Shown piece after piece: positions 55,403 through 64,000 of a DNA stretch of 64,000 nucleotides. Each line of letters opens with the position of its first letter. Position 1 is the stretch's first letter. Below the pieces are notes generated by a model that was not told the origin of the DNA, did no database searches, and saw only the letters and a list, made by a program, of their open reading frames with translations. Origin of the DNA: Methanosarcina barkeri MS (GTDB lineage Archaea > Halobacteriota > Methanosarcinia > Methanosarcinales > Methanosarcinaceae); contig NZ_CP009528.1 of NCBI RefSeq assembly GCF_000970025.1, positions 4,203,168 through 4,267,167 on the forward strand, in the 5' to 3' direction. Made by a program: the position numbers and the translations under genes.

Positions 55403-58400
55403 CATTCCGCCTCTTCAGCATAGTTAATTGTTTTATTCTATTAATTAATTCTTTTCTTCCGAAAGTGCCTTTCTTCAGAATAGAAATAAGATGTCCTTTT
55501 AGCTCACTGTTCAGTTCCTCGAGATTCTTCTCAGTAAGCTCACCAGAAGTGCATACAATAAGAGGAATATTTTTTGTGCGTACATCGGCCCTCATACTGG
55601 ATATAACATCAAACCCGCTAATTCCCGGCATCATGAGGTCAAGAATCAGAATATCGGGTTGATGCTCTAAGAAAAGATTCTGTAGGCCTTCTCTCCCGCT
55701 GTAAGCTTTTATAACCTCAAAGCCCTCGGGCTCAATCATCGAGCTCAGTAGTTCTACAGTATTTTCATCGTCATCTACTATAAGAACTTTAGGAGATTCG
55801 AACCGGAACTTTCCAGTAATTTCCCTGAGAGAGTTTACCAGTTCAATTCTTTTTACCGGCTTTGCAAAAGAGTAAGTTGCCCCGAGGGTAATTCCAAGCT
55901 CGTTATTATTGGTCATGGAAATAATAAGTACAGGTATAGAAGCCGTATAAGGGTCATTCTGTAGCTGCCTCAAGACAAGCCAACCATTAGTATCCGGCAG
56001 AAAGACGTCCAGAGTAATAATATCAGGTTTCAGGCTCTTTGCAACCTCTAAAACTCTTTTTCCACTATAAAGTAGAGCCACACTATATCCTGCATCCTTA
56101 AGGATAATGGAAAGAAGTTCACTGGAACTTTTGTCATCATCAACGACCAGAATAAGTTCCTGCTTAACATCTCCCTTTTCAGAGGGACAGATTTCGGGCA
56201 GCTCTACTTCTTCCTGCGAATTCTCTATATTTTCTTTTACTGAAAGAGCTGCTGCTTTACTCATCTCGAATTCTAGGATTACATCTTCGATTCCAATCTT
56301 GCTGGCTTTCCTGAGCTCCAGCGGTTTCCTGAGAGGAAGTGAAAAGGTAAAGTTACTGCCCTTCCCGGGATCGCTCTCAACCCAGATATCTCCCTGATGC
56401 AAGTTCACGATTTTCTTCACAAGAGCAAGACCAAGCCCTGTGCCGCAATATTGCTTGGCTGTTGAGGCATCGAGCTGGGTAAAGGGCTGGAAAAGTTTTA
56501 CTTGGTCTTCGGCAGAAATGCCTATACCGGTATCTATGACTGAAATAAGAGCTCGATTTCCACTTTCTTTGCAATATACCGAGACTTTTCCACCATTTGG
56601 AGTAAATTTTATTGCATTACTTACGAGGTTGTAAAGAATCTGAATTAGGCGACCTCTATCGGCTTCGAGCGTTGTAACGTCGGATTCTACATTAAAAGTT
56701 ACTTCAAGAGATTTTACCTGTATAAGAGGAGAAAGAACAGCTTTAACTTCTTCAAAAACAGAATCAATAGAAAATTCACTGTAGTGAAGTTCCATTTTTC
56801 CGGCTTCTACTTTTGAGAGATCGAGGATATCATTTATAAGTGCCAGCAAATGTTTCCCACTTGTTGAGATATTGCTTATGTATCGGAACTGCTTTTCGTT
56901 AAGATCTCCAAAAACTTTATCAAGAAGAATATCCGAAAAGCCTATAATGGAATTCAAAGGTGTTCGCAACTCATGGCTCACATTTGTAAGAAATTCACTT
57001 TTGGAATTATTGGCTTCTTCAGCTTCCAGTTTTGCCTGAATTAGTTTTTCTTCCGAACGCCTGTGTACGGTAATATCAAACCCTGTTTTCAGGATCCCGG
57101 TTATTCTGCTGTCTTCGTTCTTTATAGGAATCGCAGTGATCGTCCAGACCTTTCCATCCTGCGTAACTACTTCCCCGAACTCTTCGTTCCCAGATTCCAG
57201 TGCTTTCAGTACTGGAGATTTACCCGGGTTTTCTTTATATAAAATATACAGATCTTGATAATGCTGCCCGATAACGTCATCCATTTTCATGCCCATGTAA
57301 TCAAGAGCTGCTTTATTTAGCCAGATTATTTTCAAGTCGGAGTCCATGAAGACTACCAGTTCACTGAGAGAATCAAGGATTAGCTTTTTTTCGTGTTCCT
57401 GGGCTTTAAATTCATTAGAAGTAGTTTTCAGGCGGTCAAGAGTCTGATTTATTCCCTCGGACAGCCTTGAGAGCTCATCATCTCCATCCATGGGAAATCG
57501 TTCGGAGAAATTTTCATTTAGTCGTACTTTCTCCACGAAATTATCAATTGCAACTATTCGGGATACAACTTCCCTATCGAGAAGAAACTTGCAACTTGCC
57601 CCAATCGTGAGACCTGCGAACAGAAGGAAAAACACTATGTATCGGAGAGCCTTCTGACCCTCGGCATAGATACTGCTGTCTGCGTCAGTCTGGATTACAA
57701 TAGCTGGGCTTCCAGAAAGATCCTCAAGCACGGAATAACAGATGACGTGTTCTCCAGTTACCGTATATGTAAAATTCGGACCAGGATTTTCAAAAAAAGC
57801 CTGAAGAAGATCCGAGGATGCATTGTTAAAACTATAAAGTGCAAATGTACTTCCTGTACTTTCCTGAACAGATTCGATAAAACTCGAATCAAGATATTTA
57901 CCAAGAATGATTGTACCTGAGCTTTCGTTATTATCCGGTGCAGCGAACACAGGCTGGCTAGAGATTATTGCAGGACCATTTTTCAGCAGAAACAGACCAT
58001 TTAAAGAAGTTTCAGTTTCCTTACAGAGTAAACTGCCGTCATTAATTCTCTGACGGACTATGGGAAGATAGGAAGCATTAACAGTAGAAGCATTAACAGT
58101 AGAAGCATTAACAGTAGAAACAGTAACAGTAGAAACATTAAGAGTGGAAGCGCTAGTAGAAGGCTCGGGATCCGAAATTTCAGAATACACAATATACCCT
58201 GAATGATTTACCAGAAAAATAAAATCACACCCACTGATGGAAAAGATGTCACCGAGTGGAGTTCCACTGCTGAGATTCTGAAGACCCTGATTAAGCATTA
58301 AATTCCTGACATCGTCTCTTGAAGAGAGATCAGAATTAATCTTCTCAAGCTGTAGGATCTGAAGGTCGATCATGTTCTCTATCTTTTCTACGTTGTCAGT

Positions 58401-58526
58401 TGCCTCTTTTTTCTGCAAGTCGGAAAAAGTGGAACCGAGAATGCTCTGAGATGCAAAAATAACAACTGAAATGAGAAGAGCAAAGATGATATAGATAATA
58501 GCAAGGATCTTTCTACTAACGTTCAT
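55374..58526 (-). CDS. Membrane hybrid histidine kinase with two receiver domains
   Basis: 1050 residues. Order: membrane helix (7-28); extracytoplasmic sensor (about 30-300, CHASE4-like start STFSDLQKKEATDNVEKIEN); second helix (about 300-322); HAMP (to about 375); PAS (about 385-490); HisKA with the phospho-His in NVSHELRTPLNS; HATPase (GTGLGLALVKKIVNLHQGD); two receiver domains (IITLDVFLPDTNG and ILILDLMMPGISG). It senses an external signal and relays phosphate to its own receivers and probably to the CheY-like protein encoded next. Odd: the sensor contains a 15-bp repeat array (58072-58146) encoding a Val-Asn-Ala-Ser-Thr series. Confidence 0.92.
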   Translation of the reverse strand: MNVSRKILAIIYIIFALLISVVIFASQSILGSTFSDLQKKEATDNVEKIENMIDLQILQLEKINSDLSSRDDVRNLMLNQGLQNLSSGTPLGDIFSISGCDFIFLVNHSGYIVYSEISDPEPSTSASTLNVSTVTVSTVNASTVNASTVNASYLPIVRQRINDGSLLCKETETSLNGLFLLKNGPAIISSQPVFAAPDNNESSGTIILGKYLDSSFIESVQESTGSTFALYSFNNASSDLLQAFFENPGPNFTYTVTGEHVICYSVLEDLSGSPAIVIQTDADSSIYAEGQKALRYIVFFLLFAGLTIGASCKFLLDREVVSRIVAIDNFVEKVRLNENFSERFPMDGDDELSRLSEGINQTLDRLKTTSNEFKAQEHEKKLILDSLSELVVFMDSDLKIIWLNKAALDYMGMKMDDVIGQHYQDLYILYKENPGKSPVLKALESGNEEFGEVVTQDGKVWTITAIPIKNEDSRITGILKTGFDITVHRRSEEKLIQAKLEAEEANNSKSEFLTNVSHELRTPLNSIIGFSDILLDKVFGDLNEKQFRYISNISTSGKHLLALINDILDLSKVEAGKMELHYSEFSIDSVFEEVKAVLSPLIQVKSLEVTFNVESDVTTLEADRGRLIQILYNLVSNAIKFTPNGGKVSVYCKESGNRALISVIDTGIGISAEDQVKLFQPFTQLDASTAKQYCGTGLGLALVKKIVNLHQGDIWVESDPGKGSNFTFSLPLRKPLELRKASKIGIEDVILEFEMSKAAALSVKENIENSQEEVELPEICPSEKGDVKQELILVVDDDKSSSELLSIILKDAGYSVALLYSGKRVLEVAKSLKPDIITLDVFLPDTNGWLVLRQLQNDPYTASIPVLIISMTNNNELGITLGATYSFAKPVKRIELVNSLREITGKFRFESPKVLIVDDDENTVELLSSMIEPEGFEVIKAYSGREGLQNLFLEHQPDILILDLMMPGISGFDVISSMRADVRTKNIPLIVCTSGELTEKNLEELNSELKGHLISILKKGTFGRKELINRIKQLTMLKRRNDEKNPDCRR
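58072..58146 (-). repeat. 15-bp in-frame tandem array in the kinase sensor domain
   Basis: GAAGCATTAACAGTA is repeated three times perfectly and twice with changes. It encodes STVNA-type pentapeptides in the extracytoplasmic domain of the histidine kinase, each with a potential N-x-S glycosylation site. Confidence 0.92.
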
Positions 58527-58982
58527 ATTTTAAGCTCGGTGCTGAGGCTTCAGGTTAATTAAACCGGAGGTAAGATATGGATCGGGTCTGCAAGGAACAT
58601 TATAATGTAATAATACTGACAGATGAAATTAAATTGGAATCTATATAAAAGTTTTCTACAATAAATCATAAAAAATTAGCTTTATTAAATCAAAATTAAA
58701 GGACAATAACATTCGCTATGACAATTACAAGTAGGTATTAGAGTTTTTTATAGAAAAAAATGTTTAAAAATCAATTATTCACAAAATAATGCTAATTTTA
58801 GTGCTTTATTATTTAACAAAAAGATACAGAGCATGGAGCTCAGATATATTATAGTTGGTAATATATAGGAAATGAGATGACATGCCTTTGTAAAACGAAG
58901 AAAAAACCATGACTCACTTCTGTTTGCTACCCTGACCAACATTACAATTTTCATTGTAAATCCCGCTTTTTATAACTTTGAT
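58527..58982. other. AT-rich intergenic region
   Basis: Upstream region of the kinase gene and 3' flank of the P-type ATPase gene, both on the minus strand. No gene seen. AT-rich stretches such as TATATTATAG near 58850 could be promoter elements. Confidence 0.45.
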
Positions 58983-61847
58983 TTACCACTTAAGATATCT
59001 GGTTACCCAGCTTACATTCCTTCTCAACAGATATTTTCTTAACTCATCGATTCCAAGCAACAAAATCGCAAAAGGAACAGCAATTAGCAAATATCTGAGG
59101 TCAAGAGGAGAAGTATTGAAAATAAGATTTGCCGACGGATTCCAGATAATAAATGCCAGGATCAGGATTTCACTTGCAATTCCTATCAGGACCATACGAT
59201 TACTAAATAAACCCATTGAGAAGACTGACTGATACCGAGTTCGGGAAGCAAAAACATTAGCAATCTGGCATATAATCACTGCTGAAAAGAAGGCAGTTAT
59301 TGACTGCATGTAAAGGGGGTTGTTATTTGCAAGCTGCTCGCCAAACCTCCAGCCCCCCTCAAAAAGGACGGCAAAATAGCAGAAAAAGCCTGCAATAGCT
59401 TCTACAGGGCCCTTTACTGCGTAAGCTGTAAAAAGCAGAGGAGGAGTCAAAAGCTTTTCTTCTCTCGCTCTGGGAGGTCTTTTCATAATATCACCTTCTC
59501 CTTTTTCTTTTCCCAAGGCAATCGCAGGTAGCATATCCGTGCCCAGGTCGATTGCCAGGATAAGCTGTACAGGCATGGGAAGGGGCAGGGCAAAGAGGAC
59601 GAAGGCTATGAAAGGCAGGATCTCAGGAATATTGCTAGCAAGAATGTATACGATGAATTTTTTAATATTATCGAAAACCGTCCTGCCCTCCTCTACAGCA
59701 TTCACAATCGTAGCGAAATTATCATCAAGGAGAACCATATCCGCAGCTTCGCGCGCCACATCCGTGCCACTACCCATAGCAACACCCATATCCGCATTCT
59801 TGATTGCAGGAGCGTCATTGACCCCATCTCCGGTCATGGTCACTATCTCCCCTTCGGCTTGAAAAAGCTGCACAATTTTTAGTTTTTGTACAGGAGAAGT
59901 GCGAGCAAAGACGATGCTCGGATTTTTTAATCTTGAAGCAAGGTCTGCGCGTGATAGCGTTGCCAGCTCGTTTCCAGTAATGATCTCAAGGTTTCCTGAG
60001 TTTGCAAGCCCTACATCCTTTGCTATTGATTCTGCCGTGACAGGGTGATCACCTGTGATCATGACAACCTTGATCCCGGCTGTATGGCACTTTGCTATAG
60101 CTTCTCTGGCTTCAGGGCGTGGAGGATCTACAATTCCTATAAATCCCAGAAAGATAAAGTCCCCTGTATATTCCCTTAGTTCTTCTATCTGCCTGTACGC
60201 AAGGGCTATAATTCGTTCTCCTTTTTTTGCAAGGCTCAGGTGCCGGTTAAGAAGCTCTTGTTGCTCAGTTTCATCCAGATTCCGGATTCCTCCTCCTGAA
60301 TCCAGGGATGAACTGCACATTTTCACAACTACTTCCGGGGCGCCCTTGAGATAGACTTCAAGTTTTCCTTCAGGAGTGCGGCAGATAACTTCCATTCTTT
60401 TCGTAAGCGAATCAAAAGGAAATTCTTCCAGCCTCGGATAATCATTCTTGAGATTTCCGATATCTTCCAGACCATTTGCAAAAACGAGAAGTGCACCTTC
60501 AGTTGGGTCACCAGTATATCCCGGAGCAGACTCGCGAAGTTTTGCATTATTACATAGTCCTGCAACTCTTATGAAAACAGATGATAATTTTTCAGGATCC
60601 CATACAGATTATGTTAGAACACAGAATTCTTCTGCCTCTGAATCCACAAGTTTTTCTACATCCTCTTTGTTTGTACTTTCGATGATACCCTGTTCTGTGG
60701 TTGTTTTTTTAGTACTGGTAGGGTTTTCGAGAACGAGACATTCAAAACCGATCATGATAGAGTTTACTGCCATCTTATTCTGAGTCAGGGTACCGGTTTT
60801 ATCCGTACAGATAACCGTTGTCGAGCCCAGAGTTTCTACGGACTCAAGCTGCTTTATAAGAGCATTCCGCGAGGCCATTCGCTTGGAAGCAAGGCTAAGG
60901 GCAAGAGTGACTGTGGGCAAAAGCCCTTCGGGCACATTGGCAACAATAATTCCAATCGCAAAGATTAGGCTTGCAAGAAAAATATCCTGAAGAAGAAAAG
61001 CAAGCATAAAGAAGACTATTCCCAGGGAAATCGCAATTGTAGATATAACTTTTATGAAATAATTTATTTCTCTTCGAATGGGAGTATCCACACCTGAAGT
61101 CTGTTGTGTGAGTGTTGCAAGGCTTCCGATCTGAGTATTTTGTCCAGTTGCAAAGATAACAGCTTTTCCATTCCCGCTCTGTATTAGAGTCCCTGAAAAA
61201 ACCATATTCCTGCACTCCAGCATATTTGGATGAGTGCATTCAAGGGACCGAAGCTGAGGCTCGGATTCGCCAGTAATAGCCGAGTTATCCACTTTCAGAG
61301 TATTAATTTCAACCAAACGCCCATCTGCAGGAACCTTATCTCCTTCCTCAAGAAGGATGACGTCTCCTACAACAAGCTCCGATGCCAGAATATCCTTTAC
61401 CGTTCCTTCCCTCAGGACCCTGGCATGGGGGGGAAGAAGCTGACGAAAGCTTTCCATTGTTTTTTCAGCCTGGTACTCCTGTATGAATGTAAAGGTCCCA
61501 TTGATGACTACAACGCCTGCAAGAGCAATTCCTATATACAGGTTTCCCTGTCCTGGATCAAGGTATTCTCCAATGAAAGACAGAATCGATCCCACAGTTA
61601 ACAGGATCGAGAATAAATTCCGAAACTGCCTGAGATACTTATTTATTATGCTCTCTTTTCCTGTTTCTTCAAGAACATTGGCTCCACATTCTTTGAGCCG
61701 ATTGGCAGCTTCCTGATCGCTGAGCCCGTTTTCGTCAACGTTTAACTTTTGAAAAAACTCCGAAAGTTGAATACTATGTTCGTTCCCCTGGGGAGAACAA
61801 ATCTTGCTGTTATCACCAGTCAGATTCTTCCCCATCGAAATCCCCAT
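58983..61847 (-). pseudogene. P2-type cation-transporting ATPase interrupted by one TAA codon
   Basis: One continuous minus-strand frame of 954 codons with a single internal TAA (60609-60611, codon 413). The part before the stop has the N-terminal cation-ATPase domain, GDKVPADGR, ITGESEP, PEGLLPTVTLALSLASKRMA (closer to Na+/K+-ATPase P2C types than SERCA) and the phosphorylated Asp in CTDKTGTLTQNKM. The part after the stop has GDPTEGALL, KGAPEV, MTGDGVNDAPAIKNADMGVA and six C-terminal helices. Full length would suit a Na+, K+ or Ca2+ pump. TAA is not the pyrrolysine codon, so read-through is not expected. It is dead, split, or a sequencing error. Confidence 0.85.
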
Positions 61848-62408
61848 TGTGATTTAATGCGATACAAGAATAAGAAGCTTGACATAGATTCTGAAAAACA
61901 TTTTGAAATCCAAAGTGAGAGAGGTAGCAAATAAAAGAGGAAATAAGGTAGAGAAAAATTGCATTTGGTTTGTTATCAGATCAGACTTGATCCATTAACA
62001 AAGTAAAGTGAAAAAGTGGAGAACCTAGCTACCATAAAAGGATGAACAACGAGATCGAAATTTATGACCCTATTTATTAAAAATATGGTAAAAAAATATT
62101 CTTGACAAATAGCTTTTATAAGTTGTTAACTAAAAAAAATGCCCGTACTCTAATGTAATCAAAGGAGCCTGAGAATTATTTTTAGTACCCTGGTTTCTAT
62201 CTCCGCTTGGACGAGGTGGAAAGGGAGATTCGAATTTATTTTTGAGTTCCCAGGCAAAACCTAAGATTTTAACTGTGTTTCAAAACTCTGGATTTTCTAT
62301 TCCGGGGCGTGAAACCTTTTGGATTTAAAAGGTCTGAACACTAATATTGTCAAGTAGGCAATAAAATTCTAATAAAAATAAATCAAGACAACTTAAAAAG
62401 GTATGACT
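61848..62408 (+). promoter_or_regulatory. Long upstream region of mtbA
   Basis: 560 bp with no gene, between the divergent ATPase start and mtbA. GCTTTTATAAGTTG near 62110 is a TATA candidate, which would leave a leader of about 270 bases. The leader has several paired stretches (for example ACCCTGG near 62188 with CCCAGG near 62248). Long leaders are known for methyltransferase genes in Methanosarcina; regulation at RNA level is inference. Confidence 0.45.
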
Positions 62409-63428
62409 ATGAGCGAATTTACACTTAAAACGAGACTCTTAGCTGCCCTTGAAGGCAAGCCCGTTGACAAAGTACCTGTCTGCTCCGTAACCCAGACCGG
62501 GATTGTAGAACTTATGGACAAAGTTGGAGCTGCCTGGCCTGAAGCTCACACTAATCCAGAACTTATGGCAAAACTAGCAATTGCTAACTATGAACTTAGT
62601 GGACTTGAAGCTGTGAGGCTCCCCTACTGTCTTACCGTTCTTGGTGAAGCAATGGGCTGTGAAATCAACATGGGTACCAAAAACAGGCAGCCGTCTGTCA
62701 CAGCTAGCCCCTACCCCAAAAACCTCGATGGTGCAGCCGTCCCTGCAGATCTCCTGCAGAGAAACAGAATTCCAGCCGTACTCGAAGCAATTAAAATTGT
62801 CAGGGAAAAAGTAGGACCTGACGTGCCAATTATAGGAGGTATGGAAGGCCCGGTTACACTAGCTTCCGACCTGATAAGTGTAAAATCCTTCATGAAATGG
62901 TCCATTAAAAAAACTGACCTCTTCGAGCAGGCTCTTGATATCTCCACAGAAGCTGCAATCGCCTATGCAAACGCAATGGTCGAAGCTGGCGCAGATGTTA
63001 TCGCTATTGCAGACCCTGTCGCCTCTCCTGACCTCATGAGCCCTGACACATTTAGACAGTTCCTTCAGTCAAGGTTACAGAAGTTTTCCGCTAGCGTTAA
63101 CTCCGTGACTGTACTCCACATCTGTGGTAAGGTTAACGCGATCCTCAGCGACATGGCAGACTGCGGTTTTGAAGGACTCAGCGTAGAAGAAAAGATCGGT
63201 AACGCAGCTGAAGGAAAGAAAGTCATTGGAGACAGAGCAAGATTAGTAGGAAATATTTCCAGTCCTTTTACCCTACTGCCTGGACCTATTGACAAGATAA
63301 AAGCTGAAGCAAAAGTAGCTCTTGAAGGCGGCATAGATGTGCTTGCACCTGGCTGTGGGATTGCACCCATGACTCCTCTCGAAAACGTCAAAGCCCTGGT
63401 TGCAGCAAGAGACGAGTACTACGCCTGA
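62409..63428 (+). CDS. mtbA: Methylcobalamin:coenzyme M methyltransferase, methylamine type
   Basis: 339 residues from ATG 62409 (AAAGGT is correctly spaced for it; ATG 62403 abuts it). UroD-fold MT2 enzyme: it moves the methyl group from a methylated corrinoid protein to coenzyme M. The zinc site is visible, with His237 and Cys239 in VLHICGK and Cys316 in APGCGIAP. Similarity to MtbA, for example in QTGIVELMDKVGAAWPEAHT, is closer than to the methanol enzyme MtaA. The following gene is the corrinoid activator RamA, which serves the same methylamine pathways. A hairpin terminator candidate lies 30 bp after the stop. Confidence 0.9.
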   Translation: MSEFTLKTRLLAALEGKPVDKVPVCSVTQTGIVELMDKVGAAWPEAHTNPELMAKLAIANYELSGLEAVRLPYCLTVLGEAMGCEINMGTKNRQPSVTASPYPKNLDGAAVPADLLQRNRIPAVLEAIKIVREKVGPDVPIIGGMEGPVTLASDLISVKSFMKWSIKKTDLFEQALDISTEAAIAYANAMVEAGADVIAIADPVASPDLMSPDTFRQFLQSRLQKFSASVNSVTVLHICGKVNAILSDMADCGFEGLSVEEKIGNAAEGKKVIGDRARLVGNISSPFTLLPGPIDKIKAEAKVALEGGIDVLAPGCGIAPMTPLENVKALVAARDEYYA

Positions 63429-63459
63429 AAAGGCACAAAAATTTTTTTATTTTTTAAGG

Positions 63460-63503
63460 ACACATTCCAGAGTTCTAAGATTTTAGAATAGCTGGAACTG
63501 TGT
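63460..63503 (+). terminator. Two-part hairpin with T-rich tail after mtbA
   Basis: Outer stem ACACA-TTCCAG/CTGGAACTGTGT (one bulge) and inner stem TTCTAA/TTAGAA form one long hairpin. TATATTTTTTTAGTTTT follows at about 63511. It probably ends or stabilises the mtbA transcript before ramA. Confidence 0.6.
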
Positions 63504-63721
63504 TCTACGTTATATTTTTTTAGTTTTGGCAGAGGAGTGAAAGCTCTAGAGCTAGACTCTGATAGGCTATGACCTGAGGAAAGCCGTTCAGAACAAACAA
63601 TTCAGTTAAATAGCTTTAGATCTAATTCAACATAATACTTATTTAAATATATTAAACTAAGAATATGTCTAAAACGTACTGGCTAACAAATCTTAAACTT
63701 TTTTTTGGAGGAGGTTAAGAT

Positions 63722-64000
63722 ATGAGAATAGGAGTTGCAATTGACCTCGGAACCAGCGGTTTTAGGGCCCAGAAAATTGACCTGGAAACCGGTGAGATTA
63801 AGAAAACCGTCATAACACTGAGAAATCCCCTGCCCGGAGCAAACGTAATGGATCATCTTGATTTTGCAATCCACTACGGACTTGACAAGGCCCACGGGCT
63901 CTCGGCAACCGCAGTAAAAAACATTCTTGCTGAACTTGGAGTAAACCTGGCAGAAATGGAAAAATTTGCAATTTGCGGAAACCCAATTCAGCTTTCTATA
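63722..64000 (+). CDS. ramA: RamA-type corrinoid protein reductive activator, 5' end only
   Basis: 93 codons are visible before the window ends. ATG 63722 has a strong GGAGGAGG ribosome binding site. It opens RIGVAIDLGTSGFRAQKIDL, the phosphate-1 loop of an ASKHA-type ATPase domain, and AICGNPIQLSI is the last sequence seen, as in RamA-like proteins. RamA reduces the Co(II) form of methylamine corrinoid proteins to Co(I) using ATP and low-potential electrons, with C-terminal Fe4S4 clusters that would lie outside this window. Adjacent to mtbA, as expected for the methylamine pathway. Confidence 0.85.
   Translation, partial: MRIGVAIDLGTSGFRAQKIDLETGEIKKTVITLRNPLPGANVMDHLDFAIHYGLDKAHGLSATAVKNILAELGVNLAEMEKFAICGNPIQLSI

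Noticed and set aside
60609-60611. In-frame stop in the cation ATPase as a pyrrolysine codon
   Set aside because: The codon is TAA; pyrrolysine is inserted at TAG, and P-type ATPases are not known to use it.

Overview
The window reads as chromosomal DNA of a methylotrophic, probably acetate-using methanogenic archaeon of the genus Methanosarcina. Grounds: a methylamine-specific methylcobalamin:coenzyme M methyltransferase (MtbA-like) followed by the start of a RamA-type corrinoid activator; a block of methanogenesis marker proteins (7, 17, 15, 5, 6, 3) with methyl-coenzyme M reductase component A2; an RFAP synthase for methanopterin; an AceP/SatP-type acetate transporter; aIF5A, FEN1 with a PCNA box, an archaeal presenilin homologue, PGF-CTERM surface proteins, FilR1-type regulators, a tRNA-Gln without encoded CCA, and long AT-rich intergenic regions. 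The species cannot be fixed from sequence reading alone.

Layout. 1-5100: the end of an RCK_C-type regulator, then two tandem copies of a DUF1538 pair (UmpA/UmpB-like, a family reported as a two-component Na+/H+ antiporter). The first copy ends in an intact P-II-like gene, the second in a decayed one; an orphan RelE-type toxin follows. 5450-9650: a large LVIVD-repeat surface protein broken by a 5-bp duplication, a DUF2178/HTH pair and two tandem copies of a 58-59 aa protein. 9845-13510: agmatinase, aIF5A and a tungsten-type aldehyde ferredoxin oxidoreductase. 14070-16300: a broken Fe-S gene, DsrE/F/H-like sulfur carriers and a Cys-rich ArsR regulator. 16380-19140: a three-gene surface-glycan operon (flippase-like, GT4, deacetylase). 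19700-25720: Nudix hydrolase, two copies of a short mobile element, a dead IS5-type element, a PKD surface protein, a matrixin-like metalloprotease and an AhpD-like protein.

25860-33090 is the functional core: mmp7, mmp17, mmp15, mmp5, mmp6, mmp3 and component A2, all on the minus strand. Several of these products are established parts of the ATP-dependent activation machinery of methyl-coenzyme M reductase. 33530-44690: HAD protein, presenilin homologue, FEN1, a ghost of a CDF metal exporter, RFAP synthase, iPGM, acetate transporter and a UbiA-family prenyltransferase. 44850-55020: two FilR1 regulators, a third mobile element copy, tRNA-Gln, a DUF2111-PAS-PAS-GAF sensor that seems to have lost its start codon, an ABC-2 exporter, a RibD-type reductase and a methyltransferase. 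55030-64000: a hybrid histidine kinase with its response regulator, a P2-type cation ATPase interrupted by one TAA codon, mtbA and the beginning of ramA.

Two themes run through the window. One is gene decay: at least seven ghosts or broken genes. The other is tandem-repeat expansion: about a dozen arrays with 4-44 bp units, some inside genes. The clearest previously unmarked structure is a ~190-bp non-autonomous mobile element present three times, each copy flanked by its own exact 10-bp target duplication.
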